DNA of 27,500 nt from Halocaridina rubra (Eukaryota; Arthropoda; Malacostraca; Decapoda; Atyidae): assembly GCA_037179515.1 (NCBI GenBank), contig JAXCGZ010021386.1, forward strand, positions 17,501-45,000, read 5' to 3'. This document shows, piece by piece, positions 14,205-27,500 of the stretch. Both the position numbers and the translations under genes were made by a program. The stretch's first letter is position 1; every line of letters begins with the position of its first letter. Under the pieces are notes generated by a model. The model did not search any database. It was given only the letters and a program-made list of their open reading frames with translations, and was not told where the DNA came from.

Positions 14205-14540
14205 ATGAGTTCTGGTTCCACTAACAGGTTTCCCAAGCCTATCAGTGTACATTTCCTCCATAACGACAGGACTTCAAGGCTCCAGATGTTACCTGACACA
14301 GAGCATGATGGTACTGTAACTGGTAGCTGCCACCTCGAGCTGCTGCAAATTCCTAGAACCTGTCTCCAGACTCTGCCTGCTACAGCTACAGTCACTCCCG
14401 ACAGATCTCAGATGTCTCCTGCCTTGGGATGGTTTCAGGCTACCCTGAAGTTTGGTAACATGTCCTATGTTGTCAAGATCCAGGTACACGAGGGTATTCA
14501 GGCACCCCTCCTCTCCTTCGGCCACTGTCAGTAGTTCTCC
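14205..14540 (+). pseudogene. retropepsin-like protease remnant
   Basis: A 109-residue open stretch just after the nested LINE. It contains RLQMLPDTEHDGTVTGSCHL, which sits where an aspartic protease has its D-T/S-G active-site loop, and a later APLLSFGHC segment. The glycine of the catalytic triad is replaced by glutamate (DTE). Family knowledge: retropepsins mature Gag-Pol and act as dimers. Assignment rests on position upstream of RT and on the loop; the altered triad and later stops make it inactive. Confidence 0.6.
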
Positions 14541-14779
14541 ATAATTTCACCTGATTTCCCCAAGCCCATCCTCACCGTTACACATGTCAACAGATGTGCT
14601 GAGCTGCCCATTCCTGCAGGGGAATGGGCAGCTCAGTACGGGACTTCTTTATCCGCTAGTTCAGGTATGTCTTAGAATCAAAAGTGGACCTCCGGGCTGC
14701 CCCACTCAAGAAGATGGTCAGTCTCCCCATGTAGATTCACCTGAAAGAGGACACTGTTCCCTTCGTCATTCACACACCT

Positions 14780-15665
14780 CAGCCGATCCTGTTTGCCTTT
14801 CAGAGTCAGGTGAAGGAAGAGATTGACTCGATGGTTAACCAAGGATTATCGAACCTGCAGGTGATCAGCCCTCTAATTGGTGCCACCCTATGGTATTAGT
14901 GGTTAAGTCTAACGGTGTCTGGAACACATTGGACTTGACTAAGTTGAACAACCAAGTGTCCCACCCTAAACATCCCTCTCCTACACCATCCGCAGCATCA
15001 CGCTGTCTGCCAAGTTCTTCGCCACTGCAGATGCCCTACTCAGCTACTGGCAAATGGAACTCGCCAAGGAGGACTGGCACATCACCACTTTCATCACGCA
15101 ATATGGCAGGTTCAAGCACTGCAGAGGACCCATGGGCTTCGCAGCAACTGGTGATGCCATCTGTTTATGAGATGACATGGCTCCGTAGGGTATTACAAAC
15201 TGAGTCAAGGTTGTGGATGACATCCTCCAGTTTGAAGAGGACTTTCCTGTACACCTGCAGAGGATTCACCAAATGCTGACCAGGTGCCGTGAGCATGGCA
15301 TCACCTTGAACAAGGACAAGTTCATCATGGCCGCCCCTAGTATCGACTTCTGTGGCTACACTCTCAGTAGAGAGAGCATCTCCGCAGATGAGGATAAGGT
15401 TAGCGCCATCCATGACTTTCCCAAGCCAGCTAACCTGATTGATCTGCATTCCTTCATGGGCATTCTGAATCAACTGGCTGAATTCACCCCAGACATCACA
15501 GCCACAGCCCAACCTCTACGTCCTCTAATGAGTCCAAAACATTCATTCACCTGGACTCCAGGCCACGACAAGTCTTTCAAGCATGTCAAGGAAGCTCTGC
15601 TCTCATCACCTGTCCTGTCGCCCTTCAACCTAGCCTTGCCTGTGGTGCTTCAAACTAATGCCTAA
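14780..15665 (+). pseudogene. Ty3/gypsy-like reverse transcriptase remnant
   Basis: RT motifs appear in order but in shifting frames: VKEEIDSMVNQG (about 14810), VVKSNGVWNTLDLTKLNNQV (14893 on), a DALLSYWQMELAKEDW block with RT motif A (about 15030), FKHCRGPMGFAATGDA (motif B region, about 15110), and VVDDILQFEEDFPVHLQRIH with the catalytic Asp pair (about 15209). A continuous frame then runs 15213-15665 with CREHGITLNKDKF, DFCGYTLS, the connection LHSFMGILNQLAEFTPDI and the RNase H entry FTWTPGHDKSFKHVKEALLS. Stops lie between the blocks (for example around 15167-15204). This is the best-preserved part of the element. Confidence 0.85.
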
Positions 15666-15910
15666 CATCTCTATGGGATTGGTTAATCCCTCCTTCAGGA
15701 CCATGGCCAAGGATAAATGCGACTGGTTCAGTGTGGCTCTCGTGTGACCCGATACACCACCATTGAACTTGCCTGGGCTAAGTCAAAGTGCAGACTGTAT
15801 ATTTGTGGCCTGCCCCACTTCAACCTCATGATTGATCACCATCCACTGATCCCTAATCTCAATTCCTACATCTTGGATGCAGTTGAGAATCCCCATCTCC
15901 AATATTGAAA
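15640..15910 (+). pseudogene. RNase H remnant of the LTR element
   Basis: Follows RT directly. VVLQTNA stands where the family has the first catalytic Asp (TDA), so this Asp is Asn, and a TAA follows at once. Further on, YTTIELAWAKSKCRLYICG and LMIDHHPLIPNLNSY keep the later blocks. The TIE block is shortened. RNase H would remove the RNA template during cDNA synthesis; this copy cannot. Confidence 0.7.
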
Positions 15911-16740
15911 GAGAAGGTCTCGCCCTACATCTGTACTGCCACGTGGCATGCTGGGAAGTAGCTCTGTATCGCTGATGCACTCTCCAGAGCCCCAGTTAGC
16001 CGTCTCACGCCTGCGGACGAGACTGACTATGACGTACGATACATCGTTATTTGGAACACCATCACCACAGTGGTCGAGTCATCGCTGTCTAAGGAATCCA
16101 ATAGGACCCTTAAGGAACTCCAAATCGCAGCAAGAGTGGACCCCACCTCGGACATCTCACCTGTGCATCTTCCGAATTCCCTTCAAACCTCTTTGACCAA
16201 CACAGCTCCGTTCTCCCATACTGGAAGATTTGGGATTGTCTCTACACTGATGGGGAGCTGGTTTTGTATGGTCAGCGAATTGTCGTTCCTGCTGCCTTCC
16301 ATCGCCGTATACTTGCCCGCCTCCATGATAGCCACTGACTTCTGGAACTTTGGGCGTTCACCATGAGATGCCCTTGCCCCACTTTCCTCAGTCAAATGGA
16401 CATGCCGAGGTGGCAATCAAGTCAATAAAACACTTCATTTTGAAGACGGCACCCAATGGAAACATCGTCTGCAAGGACTTCAACAGGGATTTCTTAGAGC
16501 TACGCAACGACCCTACATCCGCAGGTCACTCTCCCACCCAGATGTTGTATGGCATTCCTCTCTGCTTCTGTGTCCTTTCCCACCCAGAGTCCTCCAAGGA
16601 ATGGCAAGCCCAGACCGAGGACTGTGACCACCGAGCTGCCGCTCATACTGAACAAATAAGCGTCAGTATGATTCCCATGCCCGTCACCCTGCCAGGTTGA
16701 CCATTGGCCCACGTGTCTAAATTCAAAACCTAATGTTGCA
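15911..16740 (+). pseudogene. integrase remnant with internal deletion
   Basis: Pieces of the integrase N-terminal region are seen around 16245-16330 (GELVLYGQRIVVPAAFHRR-like in shifted frames, then ILARLHDSH, which would begin the zinc-binding region). Only about 20 nt later the sequence is already at LGVHHEMPLPHFPQSNGHAE (about 16346-16405), the block that holds the third catalytic acidic residue. The core between them, with the first two catalytic Asp residues, is missing, so an internal deletion of several hundred nt is inferred. The C-terminal part (16405-16700) is open, with a region QMLYGIPLCFCVLSHP typical of the post-core segment. Confidence 0.65.
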
Positions 16741-16993
16741 CCGTTGGGACAGGGTCAGAGTAGTTATGGGCTGCAGCAGGTCGAAGGAGTACGAGGTGCA
16801 TCTTCCCAGAGGACAATGCTGATAGTGGAATTGTCGACATTTCAATCCAGTGCCCTCTCCAAGTGTTGCATCTCTCCTCCCTGTCCATGTGGCCCCATGC
16901 TCAGCACTGAAAATTCTTGTAGATAATCCCCCCACTGTACCACTTCATTCACCTCGACTCATGGAAAAGAGAGTCCGCTCATAATGATACTAT
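16741..16993. other. region between integrase and PPT
   Basis: No envelope-like or other gene is recognisable. Short open frames on either strand are not supported by any motif. Confidence 0.5.
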
Positions 16994-17014
16994 GAGTGTG
17001 AGGGGGGAGGGAGG
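16994..17014 (+). promoter_or_regulatory. polypurine tract
   Basis: A G-rich purine run (GAGTGTGAGGGGGGAGGGAGG) lies directly before the 3' LTR, the expected plus-strand primer site. Confidence 0.8.
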
Positions 17015-17477
17015 TGTAGATATATAAGTCAACATATGTACGGACAGACAGTGAGCGTTCGAATGTACTGAGAGACATCAATGCATGATCATATTTTACT
17101 GTACTATGTATATTGAGATCTTACACTTATATTTAATGTTTCACTAATGTCTTCTGTTCCATTACTGTCAGCTCGGCAGTTAGCTAGTACATTTTACTGA
17201 TAGCTAACGAGCTGTTAGAGCCTTAAAACAATATATGGTATAGTGAACAGCCAGTTAGTGAAAGAGGTGGTTTGTAGTAAACAGCGAATGATATGTTCTC
17301 TTCATGATTACTGCAATACTATATAGTTAGTCGTGTATCAGCTTCATACCTTGTTATTCACGTAAGTCTGGTATCCTTTCCGGGTGCATATTATGTTGTA
17401 AAGAGATATGTATATATTTTCTCGTAATAGACTTTAAGGCCAGAACCAAGTGTGTCCTTCCAGAATCTATATTAACA
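17015..17477 (+). repeat. 3' LTR
   Basis: Begins TGTAGATATATAAGTCAACA and ends CTATATTAACA. It is aligned with the 5' LTR over its whole length but carries many substitutions and small indels. Confidence 0.9.
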
Positions 17478-18700
<1,223 letters not shown>

Positions 18701-18716
18701 CAGCCTTTACGTCACA

Positions 18717-18830
18717 TAATCCCTTTTCTGTTGATGGCTAGGGCGCTGCCTTCTTTTGAAGGACTTTTGTTTTGGCAGTGTGATCGGTACCCAGAGTGAA
18801 TGCTCTTTCTAACCTCAACTAATTGCGGGT
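18717..18830 (+). repeat. possible degenerate tRNA-derived SINE
   Basis: TGGCTAGGGCG (near 18735) matches 10 of 11 positions of a Pol III A-box, and GATCGGTACCCAGAG downstream could be a decayed B-box. The rest is unassigned. This is weak; it may simply be unique DNA. Confidence 0.3.
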
Positions 18831-18835
18831 TAGAA

Positions 18836-19205
18836 CTTGTTTTTTATTGGTGTAACACAGGGACAGACAAGTTAATTGCCTTCAGAATAAAGGCCAGTGC
18901 ACGAAGAAAACATTAAGACGAAGAAAAAGTAAAATTTTAAGAGCAAGGCAGAGATGAGGTAATGATGCACAATAGGAAAAGGATAGGCTGAAAGAATAGT
19001 CGAAGTACTGAGGGCCTAGAGATATGGCAGTATTGGGCCCAAGGATTAATATCGATAAATTTTTTGATGTAGGATATGCTATAAGAACTAGAAAATGCAG
19101 AAGGAGGAAGAGAGTTCCAGAGTCTGGAGGTGGAGGGGAAGGAGAAGTCACTGAACCGACCAGTCTGCAAGCTACAAATCTCTATACAGTGTTTGTGAGA
19201 AGAGG
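18836..19205 (-). mobile_element. LINE family A, copy A5: short diverged 3' end (minus)
   Basis: On the minus strand it encodes, in broken frames, CIEICSLQTGRFSDFSFPST and SRLWNSLPPSAFSSSYS, homologous to the C-terminal block of A4. The 3' UTR follows (CAGTACTTCGACTATTCTTT, CATTACCTCATCTCTGCCTT, CTTCGTCTTAATGTTTTC) and a tail ending GTTACACCAATAAAAAACA. It is more diverged than the other copies, particularly in the 3' UTR tail, so it may be an old copy or a sister subfamily. Confidence 0.8.
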
Positions 19206-19207
19206 TC

Positions 19208-19400
19208 ACCTTCTCAGGCTAGTACAGTGGTAACGCGCTGGCCTCGCATTCACGAGGTCGAAAGATCGGTTCCCGTCCAAGACCGAGAGTTCAAGCTGTT
19301 TACTGGCAGGCACTGCTGTGGTTGGACACCACAGTGGGGGATTGGGGCTTGCCCTGGCTGACGAATACCCATTGTATTGAAATAGAAATAAAGTTATTTG
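19208..19400 (+). mobile_element. tRNA-derived SINE-like repeat
   Basis: The A-box TAGTACAGTGG (19220-19230) matches the Pol III consensus exactly and a B-box-like GGTTCCCGTCC (19268-19278) matches 9 of 11. CCTCG and CGAGG can pair as an anticodon stem. A non-tRNA body with GGTTGGACACCACAGTGG and an A/T-rich 3' end (AATAGAAATAAAGTTATTTG) follow. It is a different tRNA-derived family from the satellite module. Confidence 0.6.
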
Positions 19401-20034
<634 letters not shown>

Positions 20035-20062
20035 TGTGATTACCTAAATGTGATTACCTAAT
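20035..20062 (-). repeat. 3'-terminal repeats of LINE B
   Basis: Two 14-nt units (TGTGATTACCTAAA and TGTGATTACCTAAT on the plus strand) and a decayed third form the 3' end. B1 ends in the same motif at 9874-9890. Short 3' tandem repeats rather than poly-A fit CR1/L2-like elements. Confidence 0.75.
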
Positions 20063-20126
20063 TGTGTTTACGGGAAAGAGCCCAAAGCTCGTATCTTCCC
20101 GTCTCCTGATCGGTTCCATTTTAGAC

Positions 20127-20700
20127 TTAGTGATACTTATCATACCTGTCCTTAAAGCTATGGTTTGAGATAGCATTAACTACCTCCTCGCTTAGCCAAT
20201 TCCAATTATCAACTACTCTTACACTGAAAAAGTATTTCCTTACATCCTGCAAAGAAGTTTTCTTACGAAGCTTCAAACTATGATCTCTAGTTCTAGAGCC
20301 AGCCATATCAAAATATCGATTCCTATCCACTCTATCATAACCATGAAGGAATTTAAAGACTGTCACCATATCCCCCCTCACTCTTCTAGCTTCGAGTGAT
20401 GGTAAGTCTAATTCCCTCAGCCTCTCATCATAACTGTGATTGTGTATTTCTGGCACCAGTTTCGTGGCATGTCTTTGAACTTTTTCAAGCTTAGCTATGT
20501 GCTTTTTCAAGTGCGGATTCCAAAAGGGGGCTGCATATTCGAGTTTTGGCCTCACATAGGTTACATAAATATTTCTGAACATTTCCTTGTCCATGTGCCT
20601 GAAGGCTACCCTTGCATTTGACAAGAATACATATGCTGCCCTTACTATGCCATTTATATGTATTTCTGGAGACAAATCTGCCAGTATGTTTACTCCTAAT
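20127..20700 (-). pseudogene. LINE B C-terminal domain after frameshift
   Basis: The 182-residue open stretch 20675-20127 continues the RT protein in another frame. It contains VRAAYVFLSNARVAFRHMDK, YVRPKLEYAAPFWNPHLKKH, KVQRHATKLVPEIHNHSYDE and KFLHGYDRVDRNRYFDMA, ending DRYDKYH. This block is the usual C-terminal part of CR1-like RT proteins. The 1-nt deletion near 20703 is what separates it from the RT domain. The natural TAA end matches that expected from B1. Confidence 0.85.
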
Positions 20701-22285
20701 CTCTCTCATTTTCTGTCTCTTGAAGTTGTACTCCAGCCACCGAGTAGTCAAGCTTGGGCCTTCTTGCACTTGTACCCATTCTCATTACCTTACATTTTGA
20801 AGTATTGAATTTCATTAGCCACTTCTCTGACCACTCATGCAGATTATTTAGATCCTCCTGAAGTTCTCTACCATTGTTCTCGTTTTTTACTTTCTTCACA
20901 ATCTTTGCATCATCTGCAAACATATTCATGAATGAATTTACAGACTCTGGTAGGTCATTTACATATACAAGGAACAAAAGTGGCCCTAAAACTGAACCCT
21001 GTGGAACTCCACTACTAACTCTTCTCCATTCAGACACTGAGTGTCTTACTCTAACCCTCTGTTCCCTTCCTTCTAAGTAAGTTTTTATCCATTCCAAAAC
21101 ATTTCCACCTATTCTAGCCATTGATTGCAGCTTCCTAATAAGTCTCCCATGTGGAACAGTGTCAAACGCTTTCTGGAAGTCTAGGAATATGCAATCTGCC
21201 CAGCCCTCTCTTTCCTGTAAGATCTGGCTTACCTCACCATAAAATTCTAATAAGTTTGTTACTGTTGATCTACCTTCTCTGAAGCCATGTTGCCTCACTG
21301 ACAAAAAGTTGAAGGATTCCAAGTGAAGAGAGATATGTTTCCTTAGTAGTTTCTCCATAACTTTGCAAACTATGCTGGTCAAGGAAACTGGTCTATAGTT
21401 CAGAGCCGTATCCCTCCTTCCCCTTTTGAAGATAGGCATCACATTTGCTTGTTTCCAGCATCTTGGAATCTCCCCCGACTCCAGTGACTCCTTAAAAATG
21501 ATACTTAGTGCCACTGATATTGTGTTTGCGCATTTTTTAAGCACATGAGGGGATATGTCATCAGGACCTGTAGCTTTATGAACATCTAAATCCATCAGCG
21601 CTTTGCATACCTCTGTGGCTGTAAGGTTGATGTTCTCTAATACCGGCCCTTGAGCTTCTATCACTGCAATCTGAGGGGGTGGGGTATTTTCTACTGTAAA
21701 TACTGACTGAAACTCCTTGTTCAATTCTTTGCAAATCTCTTTATCCGTCTCAGTGATGCTTCCATCCGCTCTCTTTAGCCTTAAAACCTGTTCTTTTACC
21801 TTCAGTTTTCCTCTGATAAAGCTGTGGAAAAGCTTGGGATTTTCTTTAGCCTTCCTGGTGATGTCCCTCTCATAGTCTCTCTCTGCCTCTCTCCTTTTAC
21901 TTAGGTAGTCATTTCTTGCTCTTTTGTAGGTTTGCCAGGCATTTATGTTTTTTCTCCTCCTATACCTTTTCCAGCATTTGTCTCTCCACTCCTTAGCTCT
22001 TTTACACCCATTATCGAACCATTTCTCTCTGGCATGAATTACACCTACTTTGGTGACAGGTATGCAGCAATCTACTATCTTCCCATATTTCTCACAAAAG
22101 ATGTCATACATTTCTTGTACAGATTTGTTGTAAAATAAGGTTCTCCAGTCAATAACTGCAAAAAGCTCATTCATTTTGATGTAATCTCCTTTCGGATAGT
22201 TCCTCCTCATGTCCTCAGTGCCTCTACTCTCAGGAAGAATATCTTCAATGATATACTCCATCAACAACACACAGTGGTCACTCTT
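20696..22285 (-). pseudogene. LINE B reverse transcriptase domain
   Basis: Continues in frame from the endonuclease with KSDHCVLLMEYI. Counting from 22270: a basic linker (residues 80-140, many Arg and Lys), then RT motifs HKATGPDDISPHVL (231-244), NYRPVSLTS (291-299), RQHGFREGRSTVTNLLEF (326-343), IFLDFQKAFDTVPHG (361-375, motif A), SSGVPQGSVLGPLLFL (419-434, motif B) and MFADDAKIV (450-458, catalytic Asp pair), then KWLMKFNTSKCKVM. All catalytic residues are present. The frame ends at a TAG near 20696 because one base is missing compared with B1 (GATTAGGAG against GATCTAGGAG). Confidence 0.9.
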
Positions 22286-22912
22286 TCAAATTGTTGGTTC
22301 ATACTCAATATTTTCAATATCCAACACATTAACTGTGAACACTAGATCAAGTAGTGATGGCTCATCCCCACCCCTGGCCCTTGTTGGGTCCATTACATGT
22401 TGGTGTAGGAAATTCCCTTGTACGCAATCTAGGAATCTTGCCCCGAATGAGTCCTCACCACTGTGTGGGTCAAGATTTATCCAATCTATCTCTTTATGAT
22501 TAAAGTCTCCCATAATCAAAATCCTACATTTTTTTCCCTCATAAACTTCAAGCCTATTTTGGTTCCTTGGTGGGTTGTATACAACAGTTATTATAATGCT
22601 CTCTGACCCAGTATTTATGCGAGCAACAAGAAATTCCTTGAACTCACTTTCTATAGCCAAGTTTATTTCTTCAACTTGAATCCTTTCACTTATGAGCAGT
22701 GTTATCCCTCCACCAGTCCTCTCAGATCTTTCAACCCTTAGTATTCTGAAACCCTTAGGAAAAACTGTGACACTGTTTATGTCCTCACTCAACTTAGTCT
22801 CTGTAATTGCTACTATATCTGCCTTACTGTTGTGAATCCTATCTTTTAATTCTACTGCCTTACCAGCTAATCCATCAGCATTTGTGTATAACAATCTTAA
22901 TGAGGCCCCATC
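22286..22912 (-). pseudogene. LINE B AP-type endonuclease domain, ends at an in-frame TGA
   Basis: This domain nicks the target DNA to prime reverse transcription. Visible motifs (residues from 22894): LYTNADGL with the metal-site Asn at 5; ITETKL with the catalytic Glu at 32; VVYNPP near 105; GDFN at 129-132; and SLLDLVF near the end. The SDH catalytic His motif lies just past the TGA at 22286-22288, in the same frame, so a single stop codon separates it from the rest. The spacing between the YNPP and GDFN motifs looks about a dozen residues shorter than in LINE A, suggesting an in-frame loss. No ATG is seen at the start; the frame simply opens after the ORF1 stop. Confidence 0.85.
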
Positions 22913-23345
22913 CCCTGATCTTCTGTCATTATCTTCTTTATCTCCCCTTTGTCTGGAAGAACTCTGTAACGAAAATTTTTCTTCTCTTCTTCATTTCTTT
23001 CATCATTTAACCTTCTTGCCTCTTGCAACAAGTTTTTGATCTTTCCCATCTCTTCCTGTGTTCTGTATCGTCTAATTAACACTTCTTTGAATTCTTGAAG
23101 GTCTTTTAGACTTTTTTTTCTCAACAATATTTCCCTACATGTTTCCCCTCTCTCAAAGGTTACTTTTGTTGGTCTCGGCTTTCCTTCCCTCGAATATTTA
23201 CCTAGTGGTGTATGTTTACAATATCCTCAGGACCACAAACTACTCCAAGCTTTCTTATCAGGTCTACAACGCTAGCTTTATTTTCTTCAAGTCTCCCCTG
23301 CCATGTTGGCTCCTGGGATTCACTTATGCCTGAGATTACCACTGT
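22897..23345 (-). pseudogene. LINE B ORF1 (RNA-binding protein), truncated and frameshifted
   Basis: Minus-strand pieces in order: [20 protein letters not shown] and [11 protein letters not shown] (about 23345-23250), LGKYSREGKPRPTKVTFERG (about 23205-23145), then the open frame 23127-22897 with KDLQEFKEVLIRRYRTQEE, a charged helix rich in Lys and Glu, and NFRYRVLPDKGEIKKI. The order and the TKVTFER-type segment resemble RRM-containing LINE ORF1 proteins, which bind element RNA. At least one stop (after FERGNM) and one frame change are present, and the N-terminus is missing. It ends just before the endonuclease starts in another frame. The RRM assignment is by eye. Confidence 0.6.
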
Positions 23346-23360
23346 CTTCTCCTTATCAAG

Positions 23361-27002
<3,642 letters not shown>

Positions 27003-27275
27003 TACTTTGGCTGTTTCCCCCTTCAATTGGGGGGTAGCCGACATCAAGAAAGGAAAACAAATATGGGGATTACTTTTCTCTATGGGCAATGTCGAGGGAG
27101 CTAGCGACCGATCAGATGGCACTGCCCATCCTCCCGGTTTTCCACAACCTGTGTCGCTTCACAACTGCCAACTCCTCCTACTGCCCATAACACAGGGCTA
27201 CCTCTGTAAGATGCAGCCCCATGGCAAGAGCAGATGCCCATCAGAGCTCCGTCACAATCGCTTGCCACTCATTGG
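27003..27275 (-). mobile_element. LINE family D, 3' end fragment (minus)
   Basis: Reverse complement of the LINE D 3' UTR at about 5229-5505: shared blocks include CATCAGAGCTCCGTCACAAT, GGGCTACCTCTGTAAGATGC, GGTTTTCCACAACCTGTGTC, TATGGGCAATGTCGAGGGAG and the hairpin at 27009-27039. Coding sequence is absent. Its 3' end faces the (AT)n on the left and its truncated 5' end faces the satellite on the right. Confidence 0.85.
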
Positions 27276-27284
27276 CTTTACTCA

Positions 27285-27500
27285 TGGCTTCACGAGTGAG
27301 GTTGGGGAATCTGTAATATGAACATAGTGGCATTCAGATATATTGCGTTCATTCCTATGTATAACAGATATAAGCTATAAGGTTGGATTCCTTTTAACCA
27401 TCTGTGGTGTAGTGGTAGCGCCTTGGCTTAGTAATCATAAGTCCTAGGGTCGAGTCCCGGTCGGGGTAAAAAATGATTCATGTTTTCACATATGTAATGT
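27285..27500 (+). repeat. satellite monomer, partial, running off the window
   Basis: Begins at CACGAGTGAGGTTGGGGAAT (about 27291) and includes GAACATAGTGGCATTCAGAT, TATAAGCTATAAGGTTGGAT, a complete tRNA-like module and ATGATTCATGTTTTCACATA. It is intermediate in divergence between the array and the copy at 17996-18345. Confidence 0.93.
27397..27467 (+). ncRNA. tRNA-like module of the right-edge monomer
   Basis: 71 nt with an exact A-box (TGGTGTAGTGG), a B-box variant GGGTCGAGTCC (10 of 11), and a hairpin GGCTTA/TAAGTC with loop GTAATCA, where one pair is G-T in place of A-T. TTTT lies downstream at about 27483. Confidence 0.55.

Larger units (their letters stand above)
11308..17477 (+). mobile_element. 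Ty3/gypsy-like LTR retrotransposon, decayed, with a LINE nested inside
   Basis: Two diverged LTRs (11308-11783 and 17015-17477) flank a primer-binding site, gag with a CCHC knuckle, protease, RT, RNase H and integrase remnants, and a polypurine tract. The order pro-RT-RNaseH-integrase is the Ty3/gypsy order. The LTRs look only about 80% alike by eye, so the insertion is old. Every gene has stops or frameshifts, and LINE A3 (about 13160-14199) splits gag from protease. No envelope-like ORF is seen between integrase and the 3' LTR. A clean target-site duplication is not visible: the flanks GTAGT and GTATG lie in microsatellites. Confidence 0.9.
20035..23358 (-). mobile_element. LINE family B, copy B3: nearly complete CR1/L2-like retrotransposon
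   Basis: Reading on the minus strand: part of ORF1, an AP-type endonuclease, an RT with all main motifs, a C-terminal domain, a short 3' UTR and a 3' end made of two 14-nt repeats. The 5' end meets a GT repeat at 23361-23378, so ORF1 is cut at its start. The family also occurs as B1 and B2. The combination of endonuclease plus RT without RNase H and short tandem 3' repeats instead of poly-A is typical of CR1/L2-like LINEs. Damage is limited to a few point lesions and small indels, so it is fairly young. Confidence 0.88.

Noticed and set aside
16741..16993. Envelope-like gene between integrase and the 3' LTR
   Set aside because: The interval is only about 250 bp, has no signal peptide, membrane segment or cleavage motif, and is broken by stops.

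Overview
No ordinary host gene is recognisable in this 27.5 kb. The window is a dense mosaic of non-LTR retrotransposons (LINEs), one decayed Ty3/gypsy-type LTR retrotransposon, tRNA-derived repeats, a satellite array whose monomer carries a tRNA-like module, and very long AT, GT, GTAT and TAA microsatellites. Metazoan nuclear DNA is clear from the element types. Long (AT)n/(GT)n tracts mixed with jockey/CR1-like LINEs fit an arthropod, most likely a decapod crustacean, but that is inference and not proof.

Layout. 1-5522: two 5'-truncated copies of LINE family A (jockey/CR1-like; A1 and A2), each ending in an A-rich tail that runs into an (AT)n tract, then a 5'-truncated copy of LINE family D (RTE-like RT, conserved 3' hairpin, GAT-repeat tail). 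5583-7963: a tandem array of a ~272 bp monomer. Three units lie on the minus strand and six on the plus strand, meeting at an inversion point near 6437. Each monomer holds a 71-nt tRNA-like module with exact A-box and B-box matches and a downstream T4. 7964-8656: (AT)n, a broken monomer, (AT)n and (TAA)n. 8657-10480: two inverted copies of an unclassified element (C) enclosing fragments of LINE family B (CR1/L2-like; B1 and B2). 10481-11300: microsatellites and ~300 bp of unassigned DNA.

11308-17477: a Ty3/gypsy-like element with both LTRs, a primer-binding site and a polypurine tract. Its gag, protease, RT, RNase H and integrase are all broken, and a LINE A copy (A3) is inserted between gag and protease. 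17478-18700: compound microsatellites around a diverged satellite monomer pair. 18836-19400: a minus-strand LINE A fragment (A5) and a tRNA-derived SINE-like repeat. 19507-20027: a large compound microsatellite. 20035-23358: a nearly complete LINE B copy (B3) on the minus strand with ORF1, endonuclease and RT, carrying only a few breaking lesions. 23361-23750: microsatellites. 23757-26889: LINE A copy A4, whose endonuclease-RT ORF is interrupted by one TAG codon. 26863-27500: poly-A/(AT)n, a minus-strand LINE D 3' end, and another satellite monomer running off the window.

The strongest candidate for something not yet described is the tRNA-like satellite. It is a potential RNA polymerase III unit repeated in both orientations, with an anticodon-arm-like hairpin that shows paired substitutions in a diverged copy. 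Everything else is best read as layers of element insertion with microsatellites growing from element tails and ends. Long AT tracts are also places where assemblies can be mis-joined, so boundaries that fall in them should be treated with care. All sequence comparisons were made by eye.
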